Below, in pieces: positions 50,692 to 60,241 of a stretch of 64,000 bases of DNA (positions are counted from its first letter, which is position 1; each line of letters opens with the position of its first letter). Origin of the DNA: Yersinia kristensenii. GTDB taxonomy: Bacteria; Pseudomonadota; Gammaproteobacteria; Enterobacterales; Enterobacteriaceae. The stretch covers positions 4,030,001-4,094,000 of the forward strand of contig NZ_UHIY01000001.1 of the NCBI RefSeq assembly GCF_900460525.1, given 5' to 3'. The position numbers were made by a program, and so were the translations under genes. Below the pieces are notes generated by a model that ran no database searches, had not been told where the DNA came from, and worked only from the letters and a program-made list of their open reading frames with translations.

Positions 50692-51375
50692 ATGAAAGTT
50701 GGTCTGGTGGTCGTAGGGATTTTGGCCGTTTGCTGTAATGCTTCCGCTATAGCCATGACCTTAAAACTCGCGCCGGAAATTGACCTGTTGGTGGTCGATG
50801 GTAAAAATATGTCAGGGTCCTTGCTCAAAGGGGCTGATAGCTTGGAATTAAATAGTGGTCAGCATCAAATCTTGTTCAAAGTTGCAAAACCTCTTCCAGC
50901 TGATCCAAAGATATTATATGCCTCCCCGCCGTTAGTGGTGGTATTTAACACCCGCAACACCAGCTCGGTAGCGATAAAATTACCCACTATTGAGACTGAA
51001 CGCGATGCCAGTAAATTCTCTAAAAACCCGGCATATCAGCTGATAGGTGATAACGGGCGACCACTGTCAGTGCGCCACGATGTATTGCATCAAGATAATC
51101 TTAATACTGCTGCAACCCTTGAAACGGCAATGGCCACCTATAACGTCGGGCAATTCAGTGCTTCGGTTCCCTCATTTGCTAAGATCCCGCCCTCCCCGGT
51201 GAGTGCTGTGCCAGGAACAACAATCGCCGTTGCAGGCACGAATACCGTCCAGAAAAAAACCAATTTACAAGGTGAGAATGTGGCAGAACAAATGCTGCAA
51301 TATTGGTTCCTACAAGCCGATGCCGAAACGCAACAGCGCTTTTTACTCTGGGCTAAAAAACAACCCACAAAGTAG
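50692..51375 (+). CDS. yccT: YccT family protein (DUF2057)
   Basis: 227 residues with a signal peptide ([21 protein letters not shown]) and the DUF2057 body [20 protein letters not shown] with [14 protein letters not shown]. Probably periplasmic; in other bacteria the family affects curli or envelope properties. AGGAG lies before the ATG. Longer than some relatives through a Pro/Thr-rich linker at about 160-190 and a C-terminal helix that resembles a membrane-peripheral tail. Same place as in E. coli. Confidence 0.88.
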   Translation: MKVGLVVVGILAVCCNASAIAMTLKLAPEIDLLVVDGKNMSGSLLKGADSLELNSGQHQILFKVAKPLPADPKILYASPPLVVVFNTRNTSSVAIKLPTIETERDASKFSKNPAYQLIGDNGRPLSVRHDVLHQDNLNTAATLETAMATYNVGQFSASVPSFAKIPPSPVSAVPGTTIAVAGTNTVQKKTNLQGENVAEQMLQYWFLQADAETQQRFLLWAKKQPTK

Positions 51376-51495
51376 TGTGGTAGATCCAAGGCCGTTCTTA
51401 AACATCAGGTTATGCTTGTTCCCTCGCATTTCTTGGCGTTACCGCTATGCACAAAATCGCCATTTCAGTAATCTGTCTACAAACCGCTGGCACTC

Positions 51496-51619
51496 ATACC
51501 CAAAATAATTCGAGTTGCAGGAAGGCGGCAACTGAGTAAATCCCCAAGAGCTTACACCAGTAAGTGATTGGGGTGAGCGAAGACAGCCAACGCCCATGCA
51601 GCTTGAAGTATGACGGGTA
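51496..51619. repeat. ERIC element 3
   Basis: About 124 bases, from CATACCC to GACGGGTAC, including GAGTTGCAGGAAGGCGGCAA and GTGATTGGGGTGAGCG. It ends 17 bases before the mgsA start, so it must lie in the mgsA leader if the promoter is further upstream. Confidence 0.93.
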
Positions 51620-51636
51620 CATTGAAGGAAAACTTG

Positions 51637-52095
51637 ATGGAACTCACCACCCGCACTATTGCGGCACGTAAACACATTGCCCTGGTTTCCCACGACCATT
51701 GCAAAAAATCTCTGCTCGAATGGGTCATGGAGAACAGAGATCTTTTAGCACAGCACGAACTTTATGCAACAGGTACCACCGGCAACTTGGTACAGAAAGC
51801 CACGGGGATTGATGTCCGCTGCTTGCTCAGTGGCCCAATGGGGGGGGATCAGGAAGTTGGAGCGCTGATATCTGAGAAGAAAATTGATATTTTGATTTTC
51901 TTCTGGGACCCACTCAATGCCGTACCACATGACCCGGATGTCAAAGCCCTGCTACGTTTGGCAACTGTGTGGAATATTCCGGTTGCGACCAACCGCTCTA
52001 CTGCCGACTTCTTGATTGGCTCCGCCTTATTTAGTGGTGAAGTGACCATTGCAATCCCGGATTATGAACGCTACTTACAGCAACGCCTGAAATAA
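51637..52095 (+). CDS. mgsA: methylglyoxal synthase MgsA
   Basis: 152 residues from the ATG at 51637 with GAAGGAA ahead; an in-frame start at 51610 lies inside the ERIC element. [20 protein letters not shown] opens the domain. The phosphate-binding [15 protein letters not shown] and the catalytic acidic and His residues of [15 protein letters not shown] are all present. It converts dihydroxyacetone phosphate to methylglyoxal, a bypass of lower glycolysis. Convergent with helD as in E. coli. Confidence 0.97.
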   Translation: MELTTRTIAARKHIALVSHDHCKKSLLEWVMENRDLLAQHELYATGTTGNLVQKATGIDVRCLLSGPMGGDQEVGALISEKKIDILIFFWDPLNAVPHDPDVKALLRLATVWNIPVATNRSTADFLIGSALFSGEVTIAIPDYERYLQQRLK

Positions 52096-52100
52096 TCATT

Positions 52101-52150
52101 AGGCCCGGGGCGATAACTGGACTGATTCCATTATCCCACGGGCTTTATTT
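52101..52150. terminator. bidirectional terminator between mgsA and helD
   Basis: Long imperfect hairpin: GCCCG-GG-GATAA-TGGA pairs with TCCA-TTATC-C-CGGGC, followed on the plus strand by TTTATTTTT. Confidence 0.75.
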
Positions 52151-52174
52151 TTAACAAAAAACTGCACATATTAA

Positions 52175-54229
52175 CTAGGGTTTGCGCTGAGTTGATACCC
52201 CTAACTCACTAAGTTGATTAATAAAAATAGAGGGGTTAGTCGTATCTTGCAGTAGCCAAACCTGATGCTTTGCTCGCGTCATGGCGACATACAGTAAACG
52301 CCGTTCTTCTGCATCAGGAAAATCTTCAGGGGCTGGTAGCAACACATTTTCCAAAATTGACTCGCGCGCTGCGGCCGGGAAACCATCACTCCCATCATGT
52401 AAACCAACAATAATGACATAATCTGCCTGTTGACCTTTACTGGCATGAATCGTCATAAAATCAATAGTTAATTTCGGCCAGCGGGTGGCTACCTTTTGCA
52501 AAATTGCCGGGCGCAAATGGTGGTAGCGGGCCAAAATAAGAATGCGCTCATCATCCTTAACAAAACCACTTAACTTATCCAATAGCGATTCGAGCTGTTC
52601 ATTCGGCAAAATAGTCACTGACTTTTTATTACCTTTACTCAAGCTATTCAGTGGCTTTTTCAATTGATAGGGATTTTGCTGAATAAACCGATTAGCAACC
52701 TCACCAATCCTGTCATTAAAACGATAGGTGGTATCCAATGCACACTCAGCGCCCGCACCAAAATTCTGGCTAAAGGCGGTTGTGAGAGAAAGTTCTGCCC
52801 CGCTGAACCGGTAAATAGCCTGCCAATCATCCCCAACCGCAAACAAACAAGTTTGCTTATTTTGTTTACGCAAAGCAGTCAGTAACATGGCGCGCTGTGG
52901 CGAAATATCCTGAAATTCATCGACTAATATGTGTTTCCACGGGCTGACAAAGCGCCCTTTTTCCAACAAGTTGACGGCTTGATGAATCAGCCCGGAGAAA
53001 TCAACCGCCCCCTCTTCTTTCAGCGCCGTTTTCCATGCTTTCAGTAACGGCGCCATTAGCCGTATACGTTTTTGGAAGAGATCTCGCACTTCTTCATCAG
53101 CCTGCTCAATCATTTCGGCCTGACTGCCGCCGTGCATACGCATTAACCCTAACCAACGTTCAAGCCGCCCAGCAAGTCGGGCTGCAAGCCGCGAATCACG
53201 CCAAAACTCGCCATCATCGACGTCCCATTCCAACTCATCCGTTAGCCATTCTCGCCACCCTTTAGCTTGCGCCTTTTTTTCACTGCACTGCTGCTGCCAA
53301 TGTTTGATCAACAGCGACCGCCTGGCTTGGCTGTCAGATTCAAGTTGACTTATCACCGGCATTTTACGGCTACCTTGCTGGATTATCTGCAACGCAAGTG
53401 CATGGAAAGTTTTGGCTTGAATATCATCCACACCGAGCCGTTGCTTGATGCGACTATTCATTTCATCCGCAGCCTGACGGCCAAAAGCGAGGAGTAAAAT
53501 TTGCTCCGGCAGTGCTTCATTGCGGCGCAGTAACCAACCCGCTCGCGCAACCAGCACCGAGGTTTTGCCACTGCCAGCACCGGCCAGCACTAGTACCGAA
53601 TCCTCTCCGTTGACGACCGCCCGGCTTTGCGACTCATTGAGGGGAGAAGTTTCTACGCTCTGGAAGAAATCTTGATGTTCTTCAAGCATGCGATGAGTCC
53701 ATTGCTGATTGCGCCGATCAACACTGCGGTTACCCTGCTCCAGCCAGCGCAAACAAAGCTCATAATCAGCGCGGCAAGAGTCAAACTCGGTTAAACGCTG
53801 AACCGGTATCGGCAATGATGTGAAAGCCTCACGAATAGACGCCTGTACCTGACTTAACTCACTGCGTTTAAACCATTTATCCTGCTGCTCAATTCGCTTA
53901 ATCAATTCAACTTGTTTATGCAAAACCTCAACACAAACCAGGCTCATCTCATCACTCCATTGCTGCCAGATGCCCAGTAAATGATGATAGAAACGTTGAG
54001 TTTCCTGCCATTCGGTGCCATGCAAACGCACAACTTGCTGATTAGGCAATTCAAACTCCATCTCGCCCCAGACAATACCGCGCTTACATTGAATGTTAAC
54101 CAACTGGTTGAAAGGAATCAGGTATTGATGTTTATCACCGCATACTTCGATGCCCGCATTTAGCAAGCGAACCCGGTTATAGGGGTGCTGAGCCAGATGC
54201 TTGCCAAAAGATGTCGCTTTAAGTTCCAT
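52175..54229 (-). CDS. helD: DNA helicase IV (HelD)
   Basis: 684 residues, the E. coli size. An N-terminal region of about 190 residues precedes a UvrD-type helicase: Walker A AGAGSGKTSVLVARAG, motif II DEFQDISPQRA, motif III AVGDDWQAIYRFSG, motif V TIHASKGQQADYVI and motif VI YVAMTRAKHQVW. It unwinds DNA 3' to 5' and works with recombination proteins. Transcribed alone. Confidence 0.95.
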   Translation of the reverse strand: MELKATSFGKHLAQHPYNRVRLLNAGIEVCGDKHQYLIPFNQLVNIQCKRGIVWGEMEFELPNQQVVRLHGTEWQETQRFYHHLLGIWQQWSDEMSLVCVEVLHKQVELIKRIEQQDKWFKRSELSQVQASIREAFTSLPIPVQRLTEFDSCRADYELCLRWLEQGNRSVDRRNQQWTHRMLEEHQDFFQSVETSPLNESQSRAVVNGEDSVLVLAGAGSGKTSVLVARAGWLLRRNEALPEQILLLAFGRQAADEMNSRIKQRLGVDDIQAKTFHALALQIIQQGSRKMPVISQLESDSQARRSLLIKHWQQQCSEKKAQAKGWREWLTDELEWDVDDGEFWRDSRLAARLAGRLERWLGLMRMHGGSQAEMIEQADEEVRDLFQKRIRLMAPLLKAWKTALKEEGAVDFSGLIHQAVNLLEKGRFVSPWKHILVDEFQDISPQRAMLLTALRKQNKQTCLFAVGDDWQAIYRFSGAELSLTTAFSQNFGAGAECALDTTYRFNDRIGEVANRFIQQNPYQLKKPLNSLSKGNKKSVTILPNEQLESLLDKLSGFVKDDERILILARYHHLRPAILQKVATRWPKLTIDFMTIHASKGQQADYVIIVGLHDGSDGFPAAARESILENVLLPAPEDFPDAEERRLLYVAMTRAKHQVWLLQDTTNPSIFINQLSELGVSTQRKP

Positions 54230-54422
54230 ATCTGCGCGCCATTACTCGTATTAAGTGAATTGAAATAACATGATGGAGTGTAAATAAAATAATTGAGTTT
54301 AAACAACAGGTATCCGATAGTTAACAAAGGAAACTAACCGGCGCTATGCAGATATAATAGCTAACGCCGGTAAGTACTCGCCCGCATTGCGGTTTTTTAT
54401 TCAGCTAGGCAGATTAATCACT

Positions 54423-54875
54423 ATGCGTACTGTTTTGAATATTCTTAATTTTGTTTTAGGTGGTTTCTTCACCACATTGGGCTGGCTATTGGCCACCGTG
54501 GTCAGTGTCATGCTGATTTTCACCTTACCATTAACGCGTTCTTGCTGGGAGATTACTAAGTTATCATTTCTCCCTTATGGCAATGAGGCGATCCATGTCA
54601 ATGAATTATACCCAGAAAAAAGTAATCCTTTGCTATCCGCTGGCGGTTCTTTACTGAATATCGTCTGGTTTATTTTATTTGGTTGGTGGCTCTGTTTATC
54701 ACATATTGCAACCGGAATTGTACAATGTATCACCATAATTGGTATTCCCGTCGGGATTGCCAATTTTAAGATTGCCGCTATCGCGTTATGGCCAGTAGGC
54801 CGTCGTGTCGTTTCTGTCGAAATGGCGCAACAGGCCAGAATGGCTAATGCTCAACGCCAGTATCAGCAACGCTGA
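54423..54875 (+). CDS. yccF: inner membrane protein YccF
   Basis: 150 residues from the ATG at 54423 (MRTVLNILNFVLGGFFTTLG, nearly the E. coli start). Two YccF domains with paired membrane helices and the signature GIPVGIANFKIAAIALWPVGR. The function is not known. 24 bases before yccS; the two are likely one operon. Confidence 0.93.
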   Translation: MRTVLNILNFVLGGFFTTLGWLLATVVSVMLIFTLPLTRSCWEITKLSFLPYGNEAIHVNELYPEKSNPLLSAGGSLLNIVWFILFGWWLCLSHIATGIVQCITIIGIPVGIANFKIAAIALWPVGRRVVSVEMAQQARMANAQRQYQQR

Positions 54876-54899
54876 ATTTTCTGTTTTTAGAGGTTTTTT

Positions 54900-57035
54900 G
54901 TGCTCACTTTCGTCACTGGTTTACGCCGTTATATCTACAATAGCAGCCTGCTTTATCATGTTCGTATCTTTATCGCGTTGGTAGGTGTAACGGCGGTTCC
55001 CTGGTGGATTGAGCAGCCCAAACTGACAATTCCACTAACTCTCGGTGTCGTAGCCGCAGCATTAACTGATCTTGATGACCGCCTGGCTGGGCGGTTGCGC
55101 AATCTATTCATCACACTGATTTGCTTTTTTATCGCCTCAGCCTCTATTGAACTGTTATTTCCTTATCCTTGGTTTTTTGCCCTTGGCCTGACCTTTTCAA
55201 CCTGTGGCTTTATCCTGCTGGGCGCCTTAGGCCAACGTTATGCCACTATCGCCTTTGGTGCCTTGTTAATTGCTATCTACACCATGTTGGGCACTTCGAT
55301 GTACCATATTTGGTATCAGCAACCTCTGTTACTGATACTCGGTGCCGTCTGGTATAACGTACTGACCTTATGTGGGCACCTTATCTTTCCTATCCGCCCG
55401 TTACAGGATAATTTGGCGCGCTGTTATCAACACCTGGCTCAATACCTGGAAGCGAAAGCTAATTTATTTGATCCAGACATTGAATCTGAGGTTAATCAGC
55501 CGCTTATTGATGTTGCAATGGCCAATAGCACATTAGTCTCGACGTTGAATCAAGCCAAAACCTCACTTGTTACGCGGCTGAAAGGTGATCGTGGCCAGCG
55601 CGAAACTCGACGAACCCTCCACTATTATTTTGTTGCTCAAGATATCCATGAACGTGCCAGTTCATCCCATGTGCAATATCAGGTGTTGCGAGAAAAATTC
55701 CGCTACAGCGATGTGTTATTCCGTTTTCAACGTCTGCTGAGTATGCAAGCCCAAGCTTGTGTGCAACTGTCGCAATCAATTCTAATGAGACAGAAATATC
55801 AGCATGACCCACGTTTCGAACGGGCGTTTACCTTCCTGGATGCCGCCCTCGCCAGAGAATTAGCCCAAAAAGAGAATGTGCCGCAAGTTAAAGCGCTTTC
55901 CCATTTGCTCAAAAACCTGCGGGCCATTGATGCCCAACTGGCAGGGATTGAATCAGAACAAGTGCTCGCTGAAGGGCCACAACCTGAAAGCCGCTTATCT
56001 GACGACCGCATCACCGGATGGAGCGATATCAAGTTGCGTATCAGCCGCCATCTAACCCCACAATCTGCGCTTTTCCGCCATGCTGTCCGCATGTCAGTGG
56101 TACTCTGCGTGGGTTATGCCTTTATTCAACTGACTGGCATGCGACACGGTTATTGGATTTTACTGACCAGCCTGTTTGTCTGCCAACCCAACTACAATGC
56201 CACCAGGCGCCGCCTGGCACTGCGTATCATTGGCACCTTGGCGGGTATCCTTATCGGGCTGCCAATCCTTTATTTTGTCCCCTCCATTGAGGGCCAGTTA
56301 ATCCTGATTGTCATTACCGGCGTACTGTTTTTTGCTTTCCGCAATGTTCAGTATGCCCACGCGACGATGTTCATTACGTTGCTGGTTTTGTTGTGTTTTA
56401 ACTTGCTCGGAGAAGGGTTTGAGGTTGCTGCGCCACGCGTGTTTGACACCTTGCTCGGTTGCGCCATTGCCTGGGTCGCGGTGAGTTTTATCTGGCCAGA
56501 CTGGAAATTCCGCCAACTTCCCGCCGTGGTTCGTAGAACACTGAATGCGAACTGCCGTTATCTGGATGCTATCTTAGTGCAATATTATCAAGGTAAAGAT
56601 AATAGCTTGCCTTATCGTATCGCCCGCCGTGATGCCCATAATTGCGATGCCGAATTGGCTTCTGTCATTTCAAATATGTCAGCAGAACCCAAGAACGACA
56701 AAGAAACTCAGGAAGCCGCATTTCGCTTACTGTGCCTCAACCACACTATGCTGAGTTATATATCGGCGCTGGGCGCTCATCGTGAAAAGCTGACTAATAC
56801 CACCACACTGAGGTTGCTCAACGATGCTATTTGTTATGTTGAAGGTACACTTGAGCAAGAACAACCCGACAGTATAAAAATGGCGCAAGTGTTAGCTGGC
56901 TTATCAACCCGGCTACAGAGCTGTAATCCTGAGCCGGAGAGCAAAGATCAATTGGTATTACAACAGATTGGCTTATTACTTGAACTATTACCTGAACTCA
57001 GTGAGCTCAATAAACGTATCAGCCACACTGGCTAA
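54900..57035 (+). CDS. yccS: FUSC-family inner membrane protein YccS
   Basis: 711 residues from a GTG start (GAGG nine bases ahead), which gives MLTFVTGLRRYIYNSSLLYH, the YccS opening. Two blocks of about five membrane helices (18-160 and 400-530) are separated by a large cytoplasmic region and followed by another. Related to YhfK and to aromatic-acid exporters; transport role not proven. Conserved block MRHGYWILLTSLFVCQPNYNATRRR is present. Confidence 0.93.
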   Translation: MLTFVTGLRRYIYNSSLLYHVRIFIALVGVTAVPWWIEQPKLTIPLTLGVVAAALTDLDDRLAGRLRNLFITLICFFIASASIELLFPYPWFFALGLTFSTCGFILLGALGQRYATIAFGALLIAIYTMLGTSMYHIWYQQPLLLILGAVWYNVLTLCGHLIFPIRPLQDNLARCYQHLAQYLEAKANLFDPDIESEVNQPLIDVAMANSTLVSTLNQAKTSLVTRLKGDRGQRETRRTLHYYFVAQDIHERASSSHVQYQVLREKFRYSDVLFRFQRLLSMQAQACVQLSQSILMRQKYQHDPRFERAFTFLDAALARELAQKENVPQVKALSHLLKNLRAIDAQLAGIESEQVLAEGPQPESRLSDDRITGWSDIKLRISRHLTPQSALFRHAVRMSVVLCVGYAFIQLTGMRHGYWILLTSLFVCQPNYNATRRRLALRIIGTLAGILIGLPILYFVPSIEGQLILIVITGVLFFAFRNVQYAHATMFITLLVLLCFNLLGEGFEVAAPRVFDTLLGCAIAWVAVSFIWPDWKFRQLPAVVRRTLNANCRYLDAILVQYYQGKDNSLPYRIARRDAHNCDAELASVISNMSAEPKNDKETQEAAFRLLCLNHTMLSYISALGAHREKLTNTTTLRLLNDAICYVEGTLEQEQPDSIKMAQVLAGLSTRLQSCNPEPESKDQLVLQQIGLLLELLPELSELNKRISHTG

Positions 57036-57071
57036 TTGAACCCCAGGCCAGTTTCTATCGATGGCCCTTCT

Positions 57072-57707
57072 TTATACTGTTTCATATTGTGCAACACCGA
57101 CAGGGCGAATATGCATTTCAAACCATTCAATAAGTTCACTGCGCATTATGAGGGGGAGCACAGCATAGTGATGACCACTGATCGCCCCAGCAAGAGCCAA
57201 TAAAACATTCACGCCAAGTGAACACCTTAACGTACGCAACTTCAAATAACAGCGCTTAGCACCCTCAAGCCTCAACTCCGCCACACTCTTGATACCGACT
57301 TTCCATAATAATCGTTCGAGGCTGGCACTGAGATTAGGTAAGTCTTTCAAACGAACTGGCGGGCATTTCTTACTTAAAACTTCAGACTTAGCCCCTTGAT
57401 AGGCCTGTTTTACAAAATGACGTAGTGCGAGGTCATCATCCCACAAGAGAGAATCCACCCAATAATAACGCAGTAAAACAGGCAGCCCCCGTTTAGCATA
57501 AACAAGATTAGTCATTTCTCTGGCGCGGAATAAATTTTCAACCGCGTCATTCGCACGTAAATACAGTTCGCCCTCAGAAACGACTGAAAACATAATGCCA
57601 TTGGCTAACAGCCCATAACCGCCAAATTGTGAGCGAGCTGTAATTTCCCCTAAAAAATCAAAGCGATCCTGTGCTTGTATTATCTTATTCTCTGATATGT
57701 TTTTCAT
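57072..57707 (-). CDS. sxy: competence regulator Sxy (TfoX)
   Basis: 211 residues from the ATG at 57707, preceded by TAAAGGAG; codons further upstream are in frame but lack a site. N-terminal TfoX domain (FDFLGEITARSQFGGYGLLANG) and C-terminal domain (LPNLSASLERLLWKVGIKSVAELRLEGA). Sxy works with CRP at CRP-S promoters to switch on DNA uptake genes. In E. coli it is followed by sulA and ompA; here prophage DNA comes next. Confidence 0.94.
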   Translation of the reverse strand: MKNISENKIIQAQDRFDFLGEITARSQFGGYGLLANGIMFSVVSEGELYLRANDAVENLFRAREMTNLVYAKRGLPVLLRYYWVDSLLWDDDLALRHFVKQAYQGAKSEVLSKKCPPVRLKDLPNLSASLERLLWKVGIKSVAELRLEGAKRCYLKLRTLRCSLGVNVLLALAGAISGHHYAVLPLIMRSELIEWFEMHIRPVGVAQYETV

Positions 57708-57967
57708 CACTACTCCTTTAGTAAAAATCCGATCCAACGTCCCTATCCAGTTGTAATAAGTGTAAGAGGAACAACTAATTAGAAAATACGCAATATGGAT
57801 AACAGAGCCAAACACAAAATCAGTTTTCATGTATTTACATCCCAATAATGCGAAGCGTCTTGTAAAAATTTAGACAACGCAATTTAAAAATTTAATTTAT
57901 ATATCAATACCATACAAATATTTTAGCACAAAAAATGAACTACCTTTTATGCTAAAATAAGGCATTT

Positions 57968-58010
57968 CAGGTCAATATAAATCAATGGGTTAGATATCCA
58001 TTTTGACCTG
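57968..58010. promoter_or_regulatory. IHF-like motif inside an inverted repeat near the prophage edge
   Basis: CAGGTCAA (57968-57975) and TTGACCTG (58003-58010) are perfect inverted arms. Between them AATCAATGGGTTA (57980-57992) fits the IHF consensus fully and the surrounding ATATAAATCAATGGGTTAGA looks like the motif of the CRISPR leaders. It may belong to an attachment site. Confidence 0.45.
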
Positions 58011-58026
58011 TAATTAGATGGCTGCT

Positions 58027-58052
58027 AGCCCCTCAAATGTGGGGCTTTTAGG
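58027..58052 (+). terminator. hairpin terminator
   Basis: AGCCCC pairs with GGGGCT around TCAAATGT and is followed by TTTT on the plus strand. Its owner is unclear; no plus-strand gene precedes it closely. Possibly part of the sxy-side or attachment-region transcripts. Confidence 0.5.
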
Positions 58053-58136
58053 ACACTTACCTCCCCCTACCACAAAATCCCGCACTTGTTTTAAGTCCGT
58101 TAGCCCTTCCACTTCATCTTTCATTTCCCTTTACCG

Positions 58137-58390
58137 CTGTTGACATCCTCCACACCCTGAAGGACATGGATTCCTGCTACATTCAGGCTGTCGCTTAAAT
58201 CATTTCGGTGGGTTCCTGTTTCAACGGGCCGCCTACCTGCACCATCCCTACACAGGCAAGCACGTCATGTCCCGCCGCAAAAATATTACGAGCTCCGTTT
58301 ACATCGGCGTTCGCTGTATATCCACACTGCCCCCCCAAGGACGGCTACGCCATCCTCACTATCTTTCCCCGCTCTGAAGGCGGGGGGTGT
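58137..58390 (-). mobile_element. remnant of an IS200/IS605-type element: tnpB 3' end and right end
   Basis: On the minus strand the frame [20 protein letters not shown] to the stop at 58195 is the C-terminal tail of TnpB/OrfB (second half of the zinc finger and RuvC-III region), about 45 codons. An in-frame stop lies a few codons before it, and the rest of the gene is absent. After the stop comes the element right end: a hairpin around GTCCTTCAGGG (58147-58170) and GAGGATGTCAAC. A second, similar hairpin CCCCGC/GCGGGG lies at 58367-58385. The TnpB guide-RNA scaffold normally maps to this 3' part. Confidence 0.8.
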
Positions 58391-58464
58391 CGCGCACCGT
58401 GTCATCTGGCGCATATTCGCAATTGTTTTCATAGAAACCGACAGTGGATTCTGAATAAAGCATA

Positions 58465-59664
58465 TTATTTTCCTATTGATAACCACAGTGCCTTAGCGCC
58501 ACTAGCTGCACTATCACCATAGTGAGTAATTCTGATACTTGTCAGCACAGCAGAAGGTACATATACGTTGTCGGGGGAAGCCCCTTGGGCGGAATTAAAT
58601 ATCGCACCAGACCAGTAGTTTCCTTCTGAGTAAGCATGTGGCAGGGTAATGACTACACTTGCATTATTTGATGGGATCGTCCATGTTCCCCACTGAATAA
58701 TATGTCCGGTTGGAAATTTTATGTGATTAGCATCACCTGAAAAACCAAGGTAGCTTATCAGTGCAGTGAGACTCTCTGATGAAAGTAAGTTCTTTCCGAC
58801 TTGTGTTAAGTCAACTAATCCCGCCGCTTTATTACTTGTGAAATACGGCAATTTGTTCGCTGAAGCAACTAATGCCGACAGCGCTGTAAGATTTTGCGAT
58901 AATTTTTGTTTATCGCTCAATAATACATCAATGCCAAGTTTTTTAATTGCCTCTTCTGCTGTTGTCGCTCCCGTTCCTCCAGCATCAATTGAGGCTGGAA
59001 TTTTCCCTGTATTTTTGTTTGCAAAATACCATCCAGTGTTATCAATTCTCAGATAGGTATCATCATTAGGCGAAAAAATACGCGTAGCATCTGCTGCCTG
59101 CTGGAATTTTCCTAAACGAAGGTTTTTGACAAAGAGTGCTGGGTCGGGAATATCAGCACCATTCTGGTTTTTTTGTAATGCCCCCACTGCCAGATTGACG
59201 GTCTCCCGCAAATCAAGATTATCAACAAAGCGTGGTTTGTCAGGGATATCCGCACCATTTTGCTCTTTCTGTAAAAAAGTCTCGTTTACCTCTCCTCGAC
59301 TGTATATATCAAGATTTCTTCGTGCTTCAGCTTTATTACTTAAATCGGAGAGATTTTTAATAATATTAAGATAACGCTCATCCAATTGTGCTTTCGCATT
59401 ATTAAATAATGCTGTAACTAGAGATACTTTAAGTTTATCCAGATTACCATCATCTAATATATCATCACCTGAATTTTCAGCCATAAACTCAGCAACGACG
59501 TGAGAAATAACAGATGATTGTCGCCAAACTTTATTAAGTTGTTCACTTCTGGCAATACCGGATTGAAAACCATTTATAACTGCAATCAACTCATCGAATT
59601 CGGCTTGAGTAAGTACATTGGCATTTTTACCAATAGCAAATGCTTTAAATTCATTTTTAGGCAT
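58465..59664 (-). CDS. phage tail fibre protein
   Basis: 399 residues. The N-terminal part ([20 protein letters not shown]) resembles the tail-attachment region of T-even or P2-like fibres. The middle has the repeated words [20 protein letters not shown] and [20 protein letters not shown], and a short segment with GYW-like collar sequence. The C-terminus matches the gp53-like fibre tip ([48 protein letters not shown]). It binds the host cell surface. Last gene of the leftward tail operon, two bases after the DUF2612 gene. Confidence 0.88.
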   Translation of the reverse strand: MPKNEFKAFAIGKNANVLTQAEFDELIAVINGFQSGIARSEQLNKVWRQSSVISHVVAEFMAENSGDDILDDGNLDKLKVSLVTALFNNAKAQLDERYLNIIKNLSDLSNKAEARRNLDIYSRGEVNETFLQKEQNGADIPDKPRFVDNLDLRETVNLAVGALQKNQNGADIPDPALFVKNLRLGKFQQAADATRIFSPNDDTYLRIDNTGWYFANKNTGKIPASIDAGGTGATTAEEAIKKLGIDVLLSDKQKLSQNLTALSALVASANKLPYFTSNKAAGLVDLTQVGKNLLSSESLTALISYLGFSGDANHIKFPTGHIIQWGTWTIPSNNASVVITLPHAYSEGNYWSGAIFNSAQGASPDNVYVPSAVLTSIRITHYGDSAASGAKALWLSIGK

Positions 59665-59665
59665 A

Positions 59666-60241
59666 TTATCCCTCGATAATATCGTAATTCACTGTTATTC
59701 CTAAAGGCTTTATTGAAAGGTATCCTTGTTTGATAATTTCTTTCGTGATGTTGTCTACTTTTTTTCCCTTAACAGTCACGGTCATTGACATATCGCCATT
59801 ATCAATAAAACTAATATTAAAGTCTCCATTTGGGTAAATACTATCTAAAATACCAGGTAAAGACTCACATGTTCCATCCCAATTATTTGCACCTATTTTT
59901 GCTCTCAATATCGTACGATAACTAACATCATCTAAATCTAAATAACCAAATTCAGAGTCATACCTATTTTTCCAATAACCATAATCAAACCCTAAAGCGG
60001 GGCTATCTAGCGTAAAAAAATAATCATCTATCGGGGCTTTAATTCTACGACTTCGCCCCACCCACTCACCAATAATATCTAATTGCTTACCTACTGCCTT
60101 GTCTAAATCAAAAATAGTTATCAGCGAGTTAGCCACATCCAAACCACGGCTAAAAGCGTCGGTTATAGTTTCAATGGTTAAGTGATATTTCGGTGCGCTA
60201 CGCTGGTTGGATGGGATTAATTCAGAATACCGATTGGTCAT
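59666..60241 (-). CDS. phage tail protein, DUF2612 family
   Basis: 191 residues. The family features FDLDKAVGKQLDIIGEWVGRSRRI and SYRTILRAKIGANNWDGTCESLPGIL are present; such proteins occupy the place of gpI in P2-like tails and link the baseplate to the fibre. The ATG overlaps the gpJ-like stop by four bases and the stop is followed within two bases by the fibre gene. AT-rich codon use is typical of phage genes. Confidence 0.85.
   Translation of the reverse strand: MTNRYSELIPSNQRSAPKYHLTIETITDAFSRGLDVANSLITIFDLDKAVGKQLDIIGEWVGRSRRIKAPIDDYFFTLDSPALGFDYGYWKNRYDSEFGYLDLDDVSYRTILRAKIGANNWDGTCESLPGILDSIYPNGDFNISFIDNGDMSMTVTVKGKKVDNITKEIIKQGYLSIKPLGITVNYDIIEG

Noticed and set aside
57708..57845. 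Longer sxy start giving a 257-residue protein with an N-terminal hydrophobic stretch
   Set aside because: The ATG at 57707 has a perfect ribosome site and gives the family length.
58286..58486. 66-residue minus-strand frame with [16 protein letters not shown]
   Set aside because: It runs over an IS200/IS605-type hairpin and is out of frame with the TnpB tail; best seen as element DNA.
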